A stretch of 64,000 nucleotides of DNA from Misgurnus anguillicaudatus (lineage: Eukaryota; Chordata; Actinopteri; Cypriniformes; Cobitidae), in the NCBI RefSeq assembly GCF_027580225.2, contig NC_073359.2, positions 15,818,001 through 15,882,000 of the forward strand, given 5' to 3'. The notes beneath the pieces were generated by a model. The model was given only the letters and a program-made list of their open reading frames with translations, was not told the origin of the DNA and did not search any database. The translations under genes and the position numbers were made by a program. Positions 10,475 to 22,600 of the stretch are shown piece after piece; the stretch's first letter is position 1, and each line of letters opens with the position of its first letter.

Positions 10475-10539
10475 CAGTCTTGTAGGGGGCGCAAGGGGCA
10501 ATAAAATTTGATAAGGTGTTAGTGGCAATTACCCAGAAG

Positions 10540-10760
10540 TCTTTGTGTAAGCTGACAGACGCTTGTGATGGGTCGTTCATGAACGAGCCGGCTTTTAGAG
10601 ACGATTTTTTTGTAGTGAACGAGAAGAATAGACTCTTTGAGTGCGAGAGAGACAAATCTTAATTTGCAGGCAGAGGCGGGGCCTATTTGTATGTGGCACA
10701 TGATGCAACCAATCAAATAGGAAGACAGACTAGGATTATACCATTACGTGAAAGAAGAAA
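10540..10760. repeat. Probable dispersed repeat fragment (GTTCATGAACGA palindrome)
   Basis: TCGTTCATGAACGA is a perfect palindrome, followed by GAGACGATTTTTT and GACTCTTTGAGTGCGAGAGA. From memory, elements starting with this palindrome are common in fish genomes. Boundaries are not visible. Confidence 0.35.
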
Positions 10761-10987
10761 GGGTGGTAGATGCTCCAAAAAGCCAGTGTAGTGGTACAGG
10801 CCAGGTACAACGCAATAGAGAGAGGCGTGGGATTTAAATGTTAGCGCGTTGGGAGAAAGTTAAGGCATTTACAAAAAAGAAGAAGAAAGTTAAGTCATGA
10901 GTGAAAACCGAAAAAGACTAATTTTGCCTTTATTTATTAGGTTTGTTTGCTGTGGTTTTGTGTTCATTGTTCAATTGTTTGAATAAA

Positions 10988-10988
10988 G

Positions 10989-11024
<36 letters not shown>
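10988..11024. repeat. (TTA)n microsatellite
   Basis: About twelve ATT/TTA units in a row. Confidence 0.97.
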
Positions 11025-11094
11025 CTTTTATTAAAAAGAACTACATAACTGCAAGGCCAGATAATAATAGTTCTCAGATTGTTCCTTGGAGGGA

Positions 11095-11935
11095 GGGAGG
11101 GTGGTAAGACAAGCAAGTGTGTAGATGCAAGCATGGACGGAGGGACGGATGAGGTGGTTGACAGTTGAACAGATGGAAATATGAGTGGGTGGACAGATGG
11201 ATGGATGGATGGATGAGTGGGTGAATGGAGTGATGGTTAGATGAATGGATGGATGGATGGATGGATGGATGGATGGATGAGTATGTGGATAGAGGGATGA
11301 TGAATAGATAGATGTATGGATGGATGGATGCATTGAGAGATCAGTATGTTGTTGAGTGTGTGGATGGAGGCGTAGATGGAATGATGAGGGTGTGGATGGG
11401 AACTGGATGGACAAGTGTGTGGGTGGATGATGGATAGATGAAGTAATGGACGAGTATGTGGATGGAGTAATAAAAAATGGATGAATAGGTAGACAAATGT
11501 ATGTATGTGGATGGAGGGATAGATAAATGTATGAGTGGGTAGACAAATTTAGAGATGGATAGACAGGAGGGTGAATGGATGAATGGACTGATGAATAGAT
11601 AGATTGATGTAGGGATGATGAATAGATAAATGTATGGATAGATGCATTAATGGAAAAGTATGTTGTTGGATAAATGGACGAGTGGATGGACAGATGAATG
11701 AATGGATGGATAGATTTATAGATGATGAATTGATAGATGGATCAATGAGTGTGTGGCAGGATCGATGGACAAATAAATTAGACGGGTGTGGATGGAGGGA
11801 TAGATGGACAGATGGATTAATGAATGTGTGGCTGATGGGAATTGGATGGACAAATGTGTGGATAGAGGGATGGATAGAGTAATGGACGAATGGGTGGATG
11901 GTATGATGAATAAATAGATAGAGGAATGGATTTCA
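11095..11935. repeat. GGAT-based minisatellite, about 840 bp
   Basis: Tandem GGAT/GATG tetranucleotides, perfect near 11245-11278 and otherwise degraded into GGATGGACAGATGGAT-like variants with GTGTGGATGGAGGGATAGAT higher-order pieces. Open frames through it on both strands (His/Pro/Ser/Thr-rich on minus, Trp/Asp/Met-rich on plus) result from the low-complexity composition and are not genes. Confidence 0.95.
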
Positions 11936-14900
11936 GAACTCTTGAGTATTGAAGGTCCTTTAACACAGTTGCTCAGCTTTTGTTTGGCTTTTTTACTGAG
12001 CAGGCAGATGTCTATCTGTGATTACAGAGGCCTGTTGCCTTGATTTCTGGCAAGCAAACAGTGTGGAAATATCAAATGATAATGAATCATTAGTCTAACA
12101 TTTGTGGATCTTGAATGCCTGGAATTCAGCCAAAGTGGAAGCTCACATTCTGAACAAGATTTTTACATATTAATTGTCCTTAACAGGACAACAGCAAGCC
12201 TGCCTGTCTCCGAGTTCTGTTACCCAGCAACATAGTTACATTAATATCTCTACCTTTGAATGGAGACGCTGTGAAAAAATACATTTAGGTAACATTTGGG
12301 GAATTCAAAGAATACATTTCAGGGATAAATAGTTTTATTTATCCATACAAGAGTTTTACATATATAATTATGTTTATAATTCCTTCTTTAAAGCAAATTA
12401 CTGAAAATATGCTCAAACATTTTAAACTATAAATACCACAAATTACTTTGATGTCTTCATTAACTCAGACTATACTTTTCATAAACATGGATGTACACCA
12501 CATGCGGATACTGACAGCATTCTCCCATGCCAAATTATACATTATTAATTGTTTGTGTCATTACATAGAGGGATAATGGAGAGCGTTTGTTCGTATCCAT
12601 GGGGTTTAAATCTATGATCGGAAGGTGTACATGTCTCTTCGGGATATTTTGAGAGTGAACTCTCTGTAAGAGGTTGGTGATATTTCACATCATTACTAAG
12701 ATCCCCTAGGACATAGTGTTTAATTTTTTATGCCACACTGAATAAGGGATGCACATTATTAAAATATGGATAACCATTCTGTTCCCAGCATGCATTGTGG
12801 GTCTGCAACACCGGAGCTCCTTAATGTGCAATGTTGGTGTACATAAAAAATTCCATTATTTAAACTGAGAGAAAAACACATACTGTTGGAAAAACTTCTT
12901 GTGAAGTATCAACATCAGCTCTCTGTAACTAGTCCGATCGAGGCTTCATTGACTTCCATAGTAGTGAACTATTCCTTTAAGAAGCCATTTTTTTACTTTA
13001 TCTTAAACTTTTATATAAACGACACCCCGAAACTGCAACGATCAGTGAAAAGATATGGCATTTTAAAATGAGGTTAAATGTTTTTGACCTCTATCGCCAA
13101 GCCCGTTATAAAGCTAAAACATCGTCAAATGTGAAACCTAGACCCTGAGATGCTTGACCGAACAACTACTTTAAATATAGAAAACATTGAAATGAATATC
13201 AGCAAAGTCTGTTTAACCAGGGTTGTTTGTCTTTCTCATTTGAGTTCCTACTGGGAAATATATGGATAAACTACAGGAATTCTCATCACTGAGGTCGAGA
13301 TCTTTACGTATTAGCCAACAGATGGGTGATGATTACTATTTCAGTCACCTACAGCTGTGTAAATATGGCTGGATAGTGTTTGCTGTCACTAACAGAATCA
13401 CAAATGTCGCAGTTACGAGTCACGTGCACATGAATAAACGAGTGAAGTTTAATTTTCTAGTGAATTCTTAATTATATCCAACATTAGCCGGGTTGTGTCT
13501 TTACTGAATGTGGAGAGCAACTTCACAATAGATGTTACGAAAAAGCAAAATTGCATTTGGGGCTTTACTTAACAACAAACAGGGCTTAAAAGAATAATTA
13601 ATACAAATATGAGAATTATCTCATTAAAATATGACGGCATGCCAACATAATATTGAATTGGTTCATTTGCCTTGCAATAAAATACGCAACTACATGACAA
13701 CTAGTCAAGAGATAAGAGAGAACCAATAATATTCAAAAGTCATATACATTTGGGATAACATGAAAGTAGGTAAATTATGAAAGTGTTTTAATATTTGGGT
13801 GAACTATTCCTTGAACTAGACCTACAATCTGTAGGGCACTCATGGTCTGCGACAACCTAGCTAGCATAATAGTCATGTTTATTTCACATATTTCTATAGT
13901 CAGAGACATCATTTAATAGTACTTTGGCGAGAACATTTCCCAAAATGGCATAATTAGTGTCATTATGTAAAAAAAGAGCTTCAGTCTGACCTGATCTGAT
14001 AGTCTCATCTGAATTCACATCAGGAGGTTTTCGACCAATAATGATGCTTGACATTTGTGAAAAGCATGATTTGTAATTCATGGTCATCATAATATTGCAA
14101 TGATGGAAGAGGGAGGGTGCTAACGACAGCACCGGCTGTTTCCGTTGTGTTATTAAAGTTCAGACCTTCAACAGGATCATTCTGATCTTGAAGGAAGATC
14201 AAAAAGAAATTAAATCACAGTCAGATTCATCAGTTATTTGAATCTACTGGCATCATCTGTTGTGTGGAAAAATTGTGTGATATATTAGGAATGAGTCATA
14301 TTGAAGAAAATGTGAGTGCTTGCTTTTCTAACACTCACCATCATGCTGCTAAGATGTTATGTGTAGGTTTATCATAATTTTTTAAAGCCTCATTAAACCA
14401 TTTAACAAGTTTTCTGTCCTGTGTCGGCATAACTCTAATTTGAAATAAAAAATTTAATAAAACATCCGGGCATTATTTTTTTTAAATAAGCAATAGGGTT
14501 TAGATGGTCACTTTGCTGTCATGAACCATGACTTTCTGCTTGCTAATTTATCGCAGGTGGTTTTAGGGAGGGGGACATTTAAGGGTGATGTATGGTCTGC
14601 TTTTTACGCGTACAGTGCGTGTGATGCAGCCCAGGAGATGCATTGCTGTCCATGTACGTTCACAGATATGTAAAAAAAAAACTTAAGAGAGCATTTCATT
14701 GGACAAAAATGTATCTAGTGCAGGATAAGTCATAGATATTTTTGATTTGGTGCCACTGGAGACTCTGTAGGTTTAAATGTTCTGTTTATCTACCCAGTGT
14801 TCTGGTTGCTTAAGACTCTGTGTTAAATTAAGGCCAGTCATGTGGCGACAGACTCTTCTGTGTATTCTCTAATTGCCTCTGAAGTACATCCTGTCAATCA

Positions 14901-15511
14901 CAGCGAGGTCCACAGTACATGAGATTCATTAACAGCAGCAGGCCAACTTGATTTCAGCTAGTAAGCTTCTCTTCTTTAAGATTCTGTTTCTCCATGCCAT
15001 CTCCAAATACTACAGCAGGGAGTGGACCGTAAGGGCAGACCTCCTCCAAACATCTAAAACATGGCCAAGCCCACCTGTCATTCATCGATCTGCTTTAGCA
15101 GCCTGCAGAGGAGAAGATGAAAACAAAGAAAAAGAGATAGTACGTCCAGCAGGAAGAAAACCATGTCGATGCACACCCCTCCTCTGGACAAAGTACTGAC
15201 GCAGGACTGTCAAATTCTTACCGCTGACAGGGTGGATGGCCAGCATGGGGCTACCACAGGCTTCAAATGAGGCTCACAGATGCTTTCATAATTGCCTCTG
15301 GGCACGTTTCTTTTTGAGAATCATGTTTTTCGGGACATGAAAGTTATCTCCAGCCGAAGACTTCATGTGGAGAATGAAATCGAAGCATAATATCACTCTC
15401 AATATATGAATGCTCAGGTCATCAAAGGTTTTTCAGTATTGATCAGATCAGACATACTGCAGATGGAAAGCACATTTTAGGAGCTGCTAGAATCAGCTAT
15501 GTTATAAAAAA
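11936..15511. other. Unique-looking, gene-poor stretch
   Basis: I see no long frame, transposon termini, RNA gene or tandem repeat over about 3.5 kb. Stretches near 12000-12260 and 14860-15330 are less AT-rich and more complex than their surroundings and could be conserved non-coding DNA, which cannot be judged without comparison to other species. Confidence 0.45.
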
Positions 15512-15735
15512 GGATGTGTTAATTTTTTACACTTTATTTGTTGTCATGCTTTGAACACATTATGTGTCATTTTAACACATTATGTGTAATTTTGTGTTAA
15601 TTTTGTGTTAAAGAAAAAACACAAGATAAAAGTTTCAATAATTACACAGAGATGTGTGGATTCTGGGACAACGCATTTAGTTTGTTGTACCTAAACTAGC
15701 ACTGATGTGTTTTTTACCACATCTGTTCTAAGAGT
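15512..15735 (-). mobile_element. AACACA-rich MITE, copy A
   Basis: Built of repeated TGTGTTA/TAACACA words with ATTCTGGGACAACGC in the middle and CATCTGTTCTAAGAG at its right end. It is the inverted counterpart of copy B at 16186-16357 and resembles copy C at 20686-20918. No coding capacity. Confidence 0.7.
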
Positions 15736-16185
15736 TTACAAAGAAACTTTTTTAAAGGTATAGCGTCCATCTGCAGTTCTGTATGTTTAATGCTAACTTT
15801 AGTTATTTATTGCAAGGACCATTGTTTGGTAAACCATATGCTGTTTCTACTCTACAAAGTCCTTTTTACACACAGATTACGAAAATCCTGTGTGCAGGAT
15901 TTGTCCGGGGATCGTTTGATTTTGATTCATTTACACTGCCAATGATTTTCTGGAATTTTGCGTTTACACACATCCAATAAAGATCCCATAAAGAGACACG
16001 TGACGTGTAATGTATTTTATTGTGCACTTGGTGGATATTTCTGCATTGTCTTGAGTTTGCTAATGACAAGTATTTCATTACAATTATTGATTACATAATT
16101 GTTTTATTTGATCATGAACTAGCGCATCACATACTCTTAAGCTGACGAGCAATCTCATCTTCAGCTCAAATAGTAAGGAGCTCTG
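15736..16185. other. Spacer between two inverted MITE copies; no gene seen
   Basis: About 450 bp of AT-rich sequence with only short frames. No further repeat structure was seen. Confidence 0.5.
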
Positions 16186-16357
16186 CACTCTTAGAACGGA
16201 TGTGTTAAAAACACTAATTGCTTTGTCCCAGAATACACACATCTGTGTTATTATCGTAACTTTTAACACAACTTGTGTTTTATTTTAACACAAAATTAAC
16301 ACATAATGTGTTCAAAGCATAACACAAAAAAATGTTTAAAATTTTTTTCTTAGAGTG
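16186..16357 (+). mobile_element. AACACA-rich MITE, copy B
   Basis: Starts CACTCTTAGAACGGATGTG and ends TTTCTTAGAGTG, giving short terminal inverted repeats (CACTCTAAG type). The core has TTGTCCCAGAATACACACAT and multiple TAACACAA words. Confidence 0.75.
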
Positions 16358-16527
16358 TGATCTCTGCCTCATTCTACTTTGCAGAAATTTTTCGTCGTGA
16401 GCCATCTGCATTTAAACCCCCCACGTCAAAGAGCTGAATGATAACTACGTTGTTACTACGACACACCCTTTTCTACATTTTCCAGGATGCGTTCCAGAAA
16501 TGTAACAGCAATGTTACTACCTGTAGG

Positions 16528-16660
16528 CAGTGTTGGACAAGTTACTGAAAATTAGTAATTAGTTACAGTTACTTCTTTTAAAAGTAATTGAATTACTCTA
16601 CCAGTTACTGTATATTAAAAGTAATTAGTTACTAGGGAAAGTAACTTTTAAGTTACTTTT
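16528..16660 (+). mobile_element. Terminus of a hAT-like element (CAGTGTTGGACAAGTTACT)
   Basis: The end motif and the following dense GTAATTAGTTAC/AAGTAACTTT words are typical of a hAT family with a CAGTGTTGG terminus (recalled). I could not find the matching opposite end downstream, so it is probably truncated. Confidence 0.55.
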
Positions 16661-17266
16661 ATGTCTGCTTTTTAAATGTAAATATGAACAGGACTTAACA
16701 GTCAAACAATAAAATAATATGCATGGGTTATTTTACATGTAAGACTCTAATATATCACATACTGAAGGAGCCTATTTTGCTTTAGATTCAGTCGTTGAAT
16801 ATTTTTGTTAGAAATGATCTTAATATGTAAGCTTAGTTTATTTATGTATATCATTTAGACCATTTAGACAAATATTCTGTGTCAACGTGTCAATATTTTC
16901 TAAAATAAATTATAATTTTTCTGATTCCATATTTATTTTAATAAGCCAGAAACGTCTGACAGGCACGGTGTGCACGTGCAGCAGCTGACGCAAATTATGG
17001 GTCCCCTGAAGGTTAGACGTCTCATTTCTTCGCGAACTTCTGAGGCTTCCACCTTGAAAGACGGAGTGCTCACCTTTTTAGGTCGCATGCTTAGCAGGGT
17101 GCGGCCATGGATTTGGGACACAGCTTGTAAAGCTTGTGGCGGTAGTGCGCTCTTTGGTCATAAATTGTTTGTATATGTTTTCTGTTGGATTTAAATGATA
17201 AACAGGATTAAAGGAAGATATTTAATCAGAAAACGGAGTATGTGAATTGTTTTGTCCGACGGACAC
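16661..17266. other. No gene seen; probable interior of a degraded transposon
   Basis: Contains only short frames, and both strands are open for a while near 16970-17190. The translations show no recognisable domain. Confidence 0.35.
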
Positions 17267-17505
17267 CCCTTACGAAAATTAACCATGGTTTTACTACAGT
17301 TAAGACCAAAAAACCATGGTTACTGTAGTAAAACCATGGTTACCACAAAATAACCATGGTTTTGACAACCATGGTTTTCAAAAACCATAGTTAAACCATG
17401 GTTAGTGTAGTCAAACCATGGTTTTGCTCATAGTAATCAATTGACCAAAAAAACATGGTTACTACACTTTTACCACAATAAAACCATGGTTAATTTTCGT
17501 AAGGG
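17267..17505. mobile_element. CCATGGTT-rich palindromic MITE
   Basis: The ends CCCTTACGAAAATTAACC and its complement at 17505 form perfect inverted repeats that run on into CATGGTTTTA. The body holds about ten copies of AACCATGGTT-type palindromes. I did not find an unambiguous target duplication. The flanks carry TTGTTTTGTC on both sides (about 17246 and 17520), in slightly different surroundings. Confidence 0.8.
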
Positions 17506-18536
17506 ACAGAGCGAGTGGATTGTTTTGTCGGATACGGAGCGAGTGAAACTGAAACTAAAGCGCACTCGCACATACTATGGAGTTTTGTTGTACAGCCCAG
17601 TGTGAATTTTTTTTTTCTGGAAACAACAATCGCGGATCGTTCTCTTCCATGAAGGCTGATGTAAACATATAAGAATATATTAACATTTCTCAGATTTATT
17701 GATTTTGTGGACTACAAATGCAAGTTAATGTCATACTGGGATTGCTTGGCAAAGAGAATTTACAAACATGAGACCGGATGGATTATGACTTTTTAAACAA
17801 AGGTATGTTGTCCCGTTTAGATTTTTCATGTTCATTCTATATGCACTGTCAGCTATGAAGTTTAATGATTCATTGCGCCGCCCACCACGGCCATGCGATG
17901 TTAAATCAGAAATGTCTTGTCTGTAAGTGTTCTTTTTTACAAAATAGAGTAACGCGAGTAACGAACTCATTTAAATTACAGAAGGCATTATGTTTTTGGC
18001 AATTTTTATCAACACGCTGTGTAAAAGAGTTTCTGGTAAACGCCGCATAAATGTTTTATAAATGTTTTTGCGAAAATTACTTCTTGATCACCAAGACGGC
18101 ATTAAATTAATCAAATATTATAAAGTTAAATACATATACATTTATTATAAAGTAAATACATGTATGAAGTTACAAATGACTAAATATTTATGCTTTCTGC
18201 GATACATCCCAGTAGATGGGAACAACTTTAGTCATGAAGTCGTCACTGACCTTACAGTTGAACAGCTCCCACAGCAACTGAAAACCTTAAAGGGGAAGTC
18301 CAATCTAGACATTTTAGGCTGTTATCACAGGTAATTTATGTCCATTTTGCATTTTACATGAGCAAAAAAAAAAGAAATTTGCACGATTTCAATTATAAGA
18401 TTGATAGTGTGTTGAAGCTGAATTTTCGTAACGGTCTTTAATGGACTCAATTAACCAGAATGCACTGCATGAAACTGAGTCATTAGCTCCACCCACTAAC
18501 TACTGTTAGATGCAGTCTTCAGGTTTGTTTGACTAC
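17506..18536. other. No gene seen
   Basis: AT-rich DNA with short frames only. A frame at 18062-18334 has no recognisable motif and begins with low-complexity, Lys/Tyr-rich sequence. Confidence 0.45.
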
Positions 18537-18681
18537 ATGCGGCACCACAGGAACCGACAGCCAGATGACTTTGAGGTTCCGTGAGAGCGATTTAAAAGCA
18601 AACTCCTCCGTATGATTTCGCGAATCGCTCTCGCGGTACCCCGACGTCATCCCGCTGCCGATTCCCGCAACGCAACATGAA
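18537..18681. repeat. Short foldback element, copy 3 (complete, diverged)
   Basis: The left arm runs from about 18537 (ATGCGGCACCACAGGAACCG, then GATGAC...GTGAGAGCGA to 18590). The right arm (TCGCTCTCGCGGTACC, then GACGTCATC, then CGCAACGCAACAT) ends near 18681. The arms are about 55 bp with a loop of about 35 bp. It is more diverged than copies 1 and 2 but shows the full length of the arms. Confidence 0.7.
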
Positions 18682-19276
18682 GCCGAACAAGCCTAATGAC
18701 TTCTTTTACCGCTCAGCCTGCTCTCAAATCAACTCAAGTCAACTTGAAGTTAGGTGGCAGACGAACCCATCCAAAGAGCAACTCCGCTTTAACCGTGTCT
18801 GAAGGGAAAATCACCAAAACCCTTAATAAAAGATGACTAGAACCTGTGCAGTATGTGGATGTAAGGACAACAAATTCAGGCCACTGGGAGTTTTTATTGT
18901 TGACATCAACGCGACCCTCAGCTGACACACCACTACTCGAAAATTTGAATATGCAGCCAGCATTTTCGTCAGAAAGATTTTGAGTACTGTTTTCAGCCCA
19001 GTTTTTCCGCGGACTCAGGTAATGTAAAATTGGAAAAATATCTAAAACATCATTTGGCTTAGTTGTTGCTTATTTTGTGTAACTATGGTAAACATACAGT
19101 ACTAGGTAGAAAGTTATTATCATGTTGTTGTTATTATGAACACGAGCAAAGCAAGCTAACGTTAGTTCATCCTGTGCAGCTGTCAATCACCGTTACTGTA
19201 GCAGTTAAATGCTTTAATTTTTTTATATGGAGTTAGTACATTTGATGGCAGCAGAATCAACTACAAATATTCAACC
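18682..19276. other. No gene established
   Basis: A 30-codon plus-strand frame at 18832 starts MTRTCAVCGCKDNKFRPLGV, faintly like the start of a THAP-type finger. It stops quickly and lacks the rest of that domain, so I do not call it. Confidence 0.3.
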
Positions 19277-19736
19277 CAGTCTCACCCCATGTCGTCAATA
19301 TTTGACGACACTTGACCATTCGTCAATATGTGACGCGGAGGGTATACCTTTCGCGTCATTTTTTGACGAACTGGGGACTTCAATACTATTACGTCCGTTG
19401 CATTCTCTTCTCCTATTTTCTTACCATTTTCGCGTCGGTTTAGGGTTAGATTTACATAATGACATCCCTACCCAAACCTAACTCTAACCCCAACGCCAGG
19501 TGACAACTGTTTAATTTCGCGTACACTGTTTAATTTCGCGTACACTGTTTAATTTTGCGTAATCTAACCCTAAACCGACGCGAAAATGGTAAGAAAATAG
19601 GAGAAGAGAATGCAACGGACGTAATAGTATTGAAGTCCCCAGTTCGTCAAAAAATGACGCGAAAGGTATACCCTCCGCGTCACATATTGACGAATGGTCA
19701 AGTGTCGTCAAATATTGACGACATGGGGTGAGACTG
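19277..19736. mobile_element. MITE with apparently perfect 176-bp inverted repeats
   Basis: The left arm 19277-19452 (starting CAGTCTCACCCCATGTCGTC) and right arm 19561-19736 are exact complements as far as I can read, including a long identical translated segment on opposite strands. The 108-bp loop contains three direct copies of ACTGTTTAATTTCGCGTAC (the last slightly changed). TGACGA/TCGTCA and ATATTTGACGAC words dominate the ends. There is no coding capacity and no clear target duplication. Arm identity points to a recent insertion or arm-to-arm gene conversion. Confidence 0.9.
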
Positions 19737-20685
19737 TGTTACAATATGTCATGAAATATAGTGTTTGAGCATAATGTTGTTTTAGGGTGGACTTTCACTT
19801 TAAACAATTTCTTAAAGATTATGTTACATAGTAGACTGGTGCAATGGCTGCTAAAATGGTACATAATGGATTAATAAAAGCTTATTTTTAAAACAATTTA
19901 AAAAATAAGACCATTATTTCAAACAGCAATAATAATTGGCAACATGACTCATATTGTCTTGGTAAAAAGAAGAGTTTATTTCAATTTGAAAACAAAACTG
20001 GCATGGCAAATTAGCGAAAGTTACTGTCATAGAAACAAACTTCTGAACTTAAAATACGTTTTCAACATTGCAAGCATGCAATGTTACAATTTGTGTTGCT
20101 CACTTGTATTTTAGATGCTACTGATTTAATTAATTTTGTAATTTTGCCTATGTTAAAAACATCAACCCAAGTCTCTTATAGAAATGTTCTCATTGGTTCT
20201 TGATCTTGTTAAAGGTCATGTTCAAACAACAAATGTTTAACATAAAATTCTGAAAGCAGCATTATGCTCATTTATAATTTAGAGATATAACATCTAATTT
20301 AGTTTTGCCTGTTATATTATTTTTGATCTCTACTGCATCCATGATTGTTTCATTATTCATGGTCATAAATTATTACATATTTGGGGCAGTAGATGGTTCC
20401 AGGCAAGTATCATACATGTGAATGTAACAAATACAAATATAAACAAATCTATAGTACAAGTCAATAAAGCAGAGCTCCAAAAGCCTCACTGCGGAGGAAA
20501 AATCTGAATACTTGTGAACTTGTACCTCCTGGCAGATCCCGTTCTTTGCTTGACTATGTGAAGTCTTTCACAAACAGAACTGAATCGACTTGAAGTGCAG
20601 TGAATTTTTGTCTCGCACCATTTTTTCAGCTATCTATAAATATCCCTTGAGTCTAGCACAGTGACAGTGATGCACACATTGTACG
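19737..20685. other. No gene seen; AT-rich
   Basis: No open frame, repeat end or RNA signature was found in about 950 bp. Confidence 0.5.
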
Positions 20686-20918
20686 TTCTATTAGAACGAA
20701 TGTGTTAAAAATAACACATTAGTGTTGATTCTGGAACAACACACTAAATGCGTTGTCCCAGAATCCACCCATCTCTGTGTTATTATTGAAACAACAAATT
20801 TTAACACAACTTTTGTTATATTTTAACACAAAATCAACACAAAATGACACATTTTAAAATGACACATATGTGTTAAAAGCTTAATGCACACAGATGTGTA
20901 AATCCTTTCGAAGAGTGT
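20686..20918 (+). mobile_element. AACACA-rich MITE, copy C
   Basis: Begins near TTAGAACGAATGTGTTAAAA and ends near CGAAGAGTGTA. Shares the GCGTTGTCCCAGAATCCAC core and the TAACACA words with copies A and B. Confidence 0.7.
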
Positions 20919-21436
20919 ATCATCAAATTTCTTTACTTCACACCACTGCCAGCTTAAATTCAGTCAAGGTGTTTGCAAGCCTTCGGACAGCATTTTCTCT
21001 TATTCTAGTTTACTTCCATCCACGCTACACATTACAAAAACCCTCCAACTAACTGAAATGTCTTGTTTATTGTAAGCACATAATTACTATCTGCAGTGCA
21101 TTTGAAGGGAAAGTTCACACCTAGAAATTAAGCGTCTGACATTATTTACTCGTCTCCATGTCATTTCAAACCTGCAAGACTTTCATTTCATAATCTATTT
21201 TCCATATAATGAAAGCGAATGGGGACTATGACCAACAAGCTCTCAAGTGACAAAAAGTAATGAAAGGATATTAAAAGTAGCCATATGACGTGTGCACTGT
21301 ATTCCAAGTCTCCTTTTGAAGAAATTTTGAAGACTTGCATTTTAAAAACTTAAAATGGCATGATGTACAGCTTCAAACCTAAAGAGTACCTCAAAGGTAA
21401 ATATTAGTACTGTACCAAATGTAAGCATATCTGACC
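20919..21436. repeat. Mostly unassigned; diverged dispersed repeat at about 21105-21240
   Basis: The sub-stretch with TTTACTCGTCTCCATGTCAT and TTTCAAACCTGCAAGACTTT resembles the start of the dispersed repeat at 3298-3480. The rest shows nothing recognisable. Confidence 0.4.
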
Positions 21437-21833
21437 TTAGGGGGCGTGCACACCAAAGCTGATACACCGATGACCGTCGTATGTTTTCAATTGTTTCCAA
21501 TGGAAGTGCTGCGTTTTTCAAAAAAGCCACTGCTGAAAGCTTGGCGGTTTTTCCACGCTCAGCGCTGAGCTACAATAATTGAAAAATATTCAACTTTGGG
21601 TGAAAAGGTCAGCTCGCCAATGTTCTCACACCTCTGTCCAATCACAGTGGAGGAGCGGTGGGACAAATATCACAACAACCAACCGGCGCATTGTACAACG
21701 ACTGATAAACAATGCAGAAGTATCACAGCAACCAAAGCACTCAGCTAAAGGAAGCTGAGAGTATGCTAAAAAAAGTAGGCATCCGCCGGGCGTTTCAGCC
21801 ACGTTTAAAAGCTTTGGTGTGCACAACCCCTAA
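21437..21833. mobile_element. Short DNA element with GTGCACACCAAAGCT inverted repeats
   Basis: The left end TTAGGGGGCGTGCACACC and right end, read on the minus strand, TTAGGGGTTGTGCACACC, both continue AAAGCT. The terminal repeats are about 24 bp with two mismatches. The body is GC-richer than its flanks and has no transposase frame. The target duplication is not resolved. Confidence 0.75.
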
Positions 21834-22183
21834 TGGTACATATTAGGAGAGCTACATTGGGTACATATTTGTGCTCAGCATCTTAAATTTATTTTATAGT
21901 TTGCAATGTGGTTAAAGTATTATTTAATTAAATGAATACAGAGTTGTTAAAAACTTTAGGTGTACTTAAATGGTGCTGCAACTATTTTGTCAGTGAATGA
22001 AAGCTTTGCAAGCCTTGTGAAAGCCATGAATGTAGCTGAGTACATTTTATTTTTAGTAAACTTGACTGTTTTGTGACAAAATTTACTTAAATTGTCCAAA
22101 GTTGTTGAAAAAACTTTGAATGTAGTGCAAGCTCCCTAAATGGAGTGAATCTTATTTTGTCAGTAAGCATTACAGTTGTACAC

Positions 22184-22216
<33 letters not shown>

Positions 22217-22317
22217 CCGGGGTTTCTTTAAAAAAACTCCCTGAATGGTGCTTCATGAACTTCATTTGTCATTAAATGTAAAACATTTGTAATGTTGTTA
22301 CAAGGTTACATTGTAAT
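21834..22317. other. No gene seen; holds a (TTA)n microsatellite
   Basis: The trinucleotide run ATT/TTA lies at about 22183-22216. The surrounding DNA is AT-rich without further structure. Confidence 0.5.
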
Positions 22318-22600
22318 CAGTGGCGGCCGGTGACTTCTGTTTCGAAGGCGCACAATGCGAAGCTCGTCACAACCATGGCCGTAGCTACCATTGAGGACAC
22401 CGAGGTCATGTCCTCGTCGTTTTTCTTGAAGTTTTGTTTCATTAAGTTTTTCTGAAAATGGCCCCTGCTCTTCCCTATTTATGTTAAGTGAAGTCAAGAA
22501 AGACTCATATATATATATTTTAGTTTTTTAAAACATAACAGTTCAACTTAAAATGTCAGGAGATACATTGTTGACGTTACTGTTGAAGTTTTGTTTCATT
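22318..22600 (+). mobile_element. Deletion derivative related to the foldback element at 31918-33082
   Basis: The terminus CAGTGGCGGCCGGTGACTTC equals, with one change, the minus-strand terminus at 33082. The following GTCACAACC..GGCCGTAGC and ACCGAGG motifs match the other end of that element near 31918-31960. The long inverted-repeat middle is absent. From about 22442 it continues into a segment shared with the hAT at 24659-24806. Confidence 0.6.

Noticed and set aside
11031..11546. 171-codon His/Pro/Ser-rich minus-strand frame
   Set aside because: Low-complexity translation of the GGAT minisatellite.
18832..18924. THAP-like zinc finger start (MTRTCAVCGCKDNKF)
   Set aside because: Stops after about 30 codons and lacks the later conserved residues of a THAP domain.
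19227..19711. Two matching frames sharing TTLDHSSICDAEGIPFASFF on opposite strands
   Set aside because: They are the two arms of the MITE at 19277-19736 and code for nothing.
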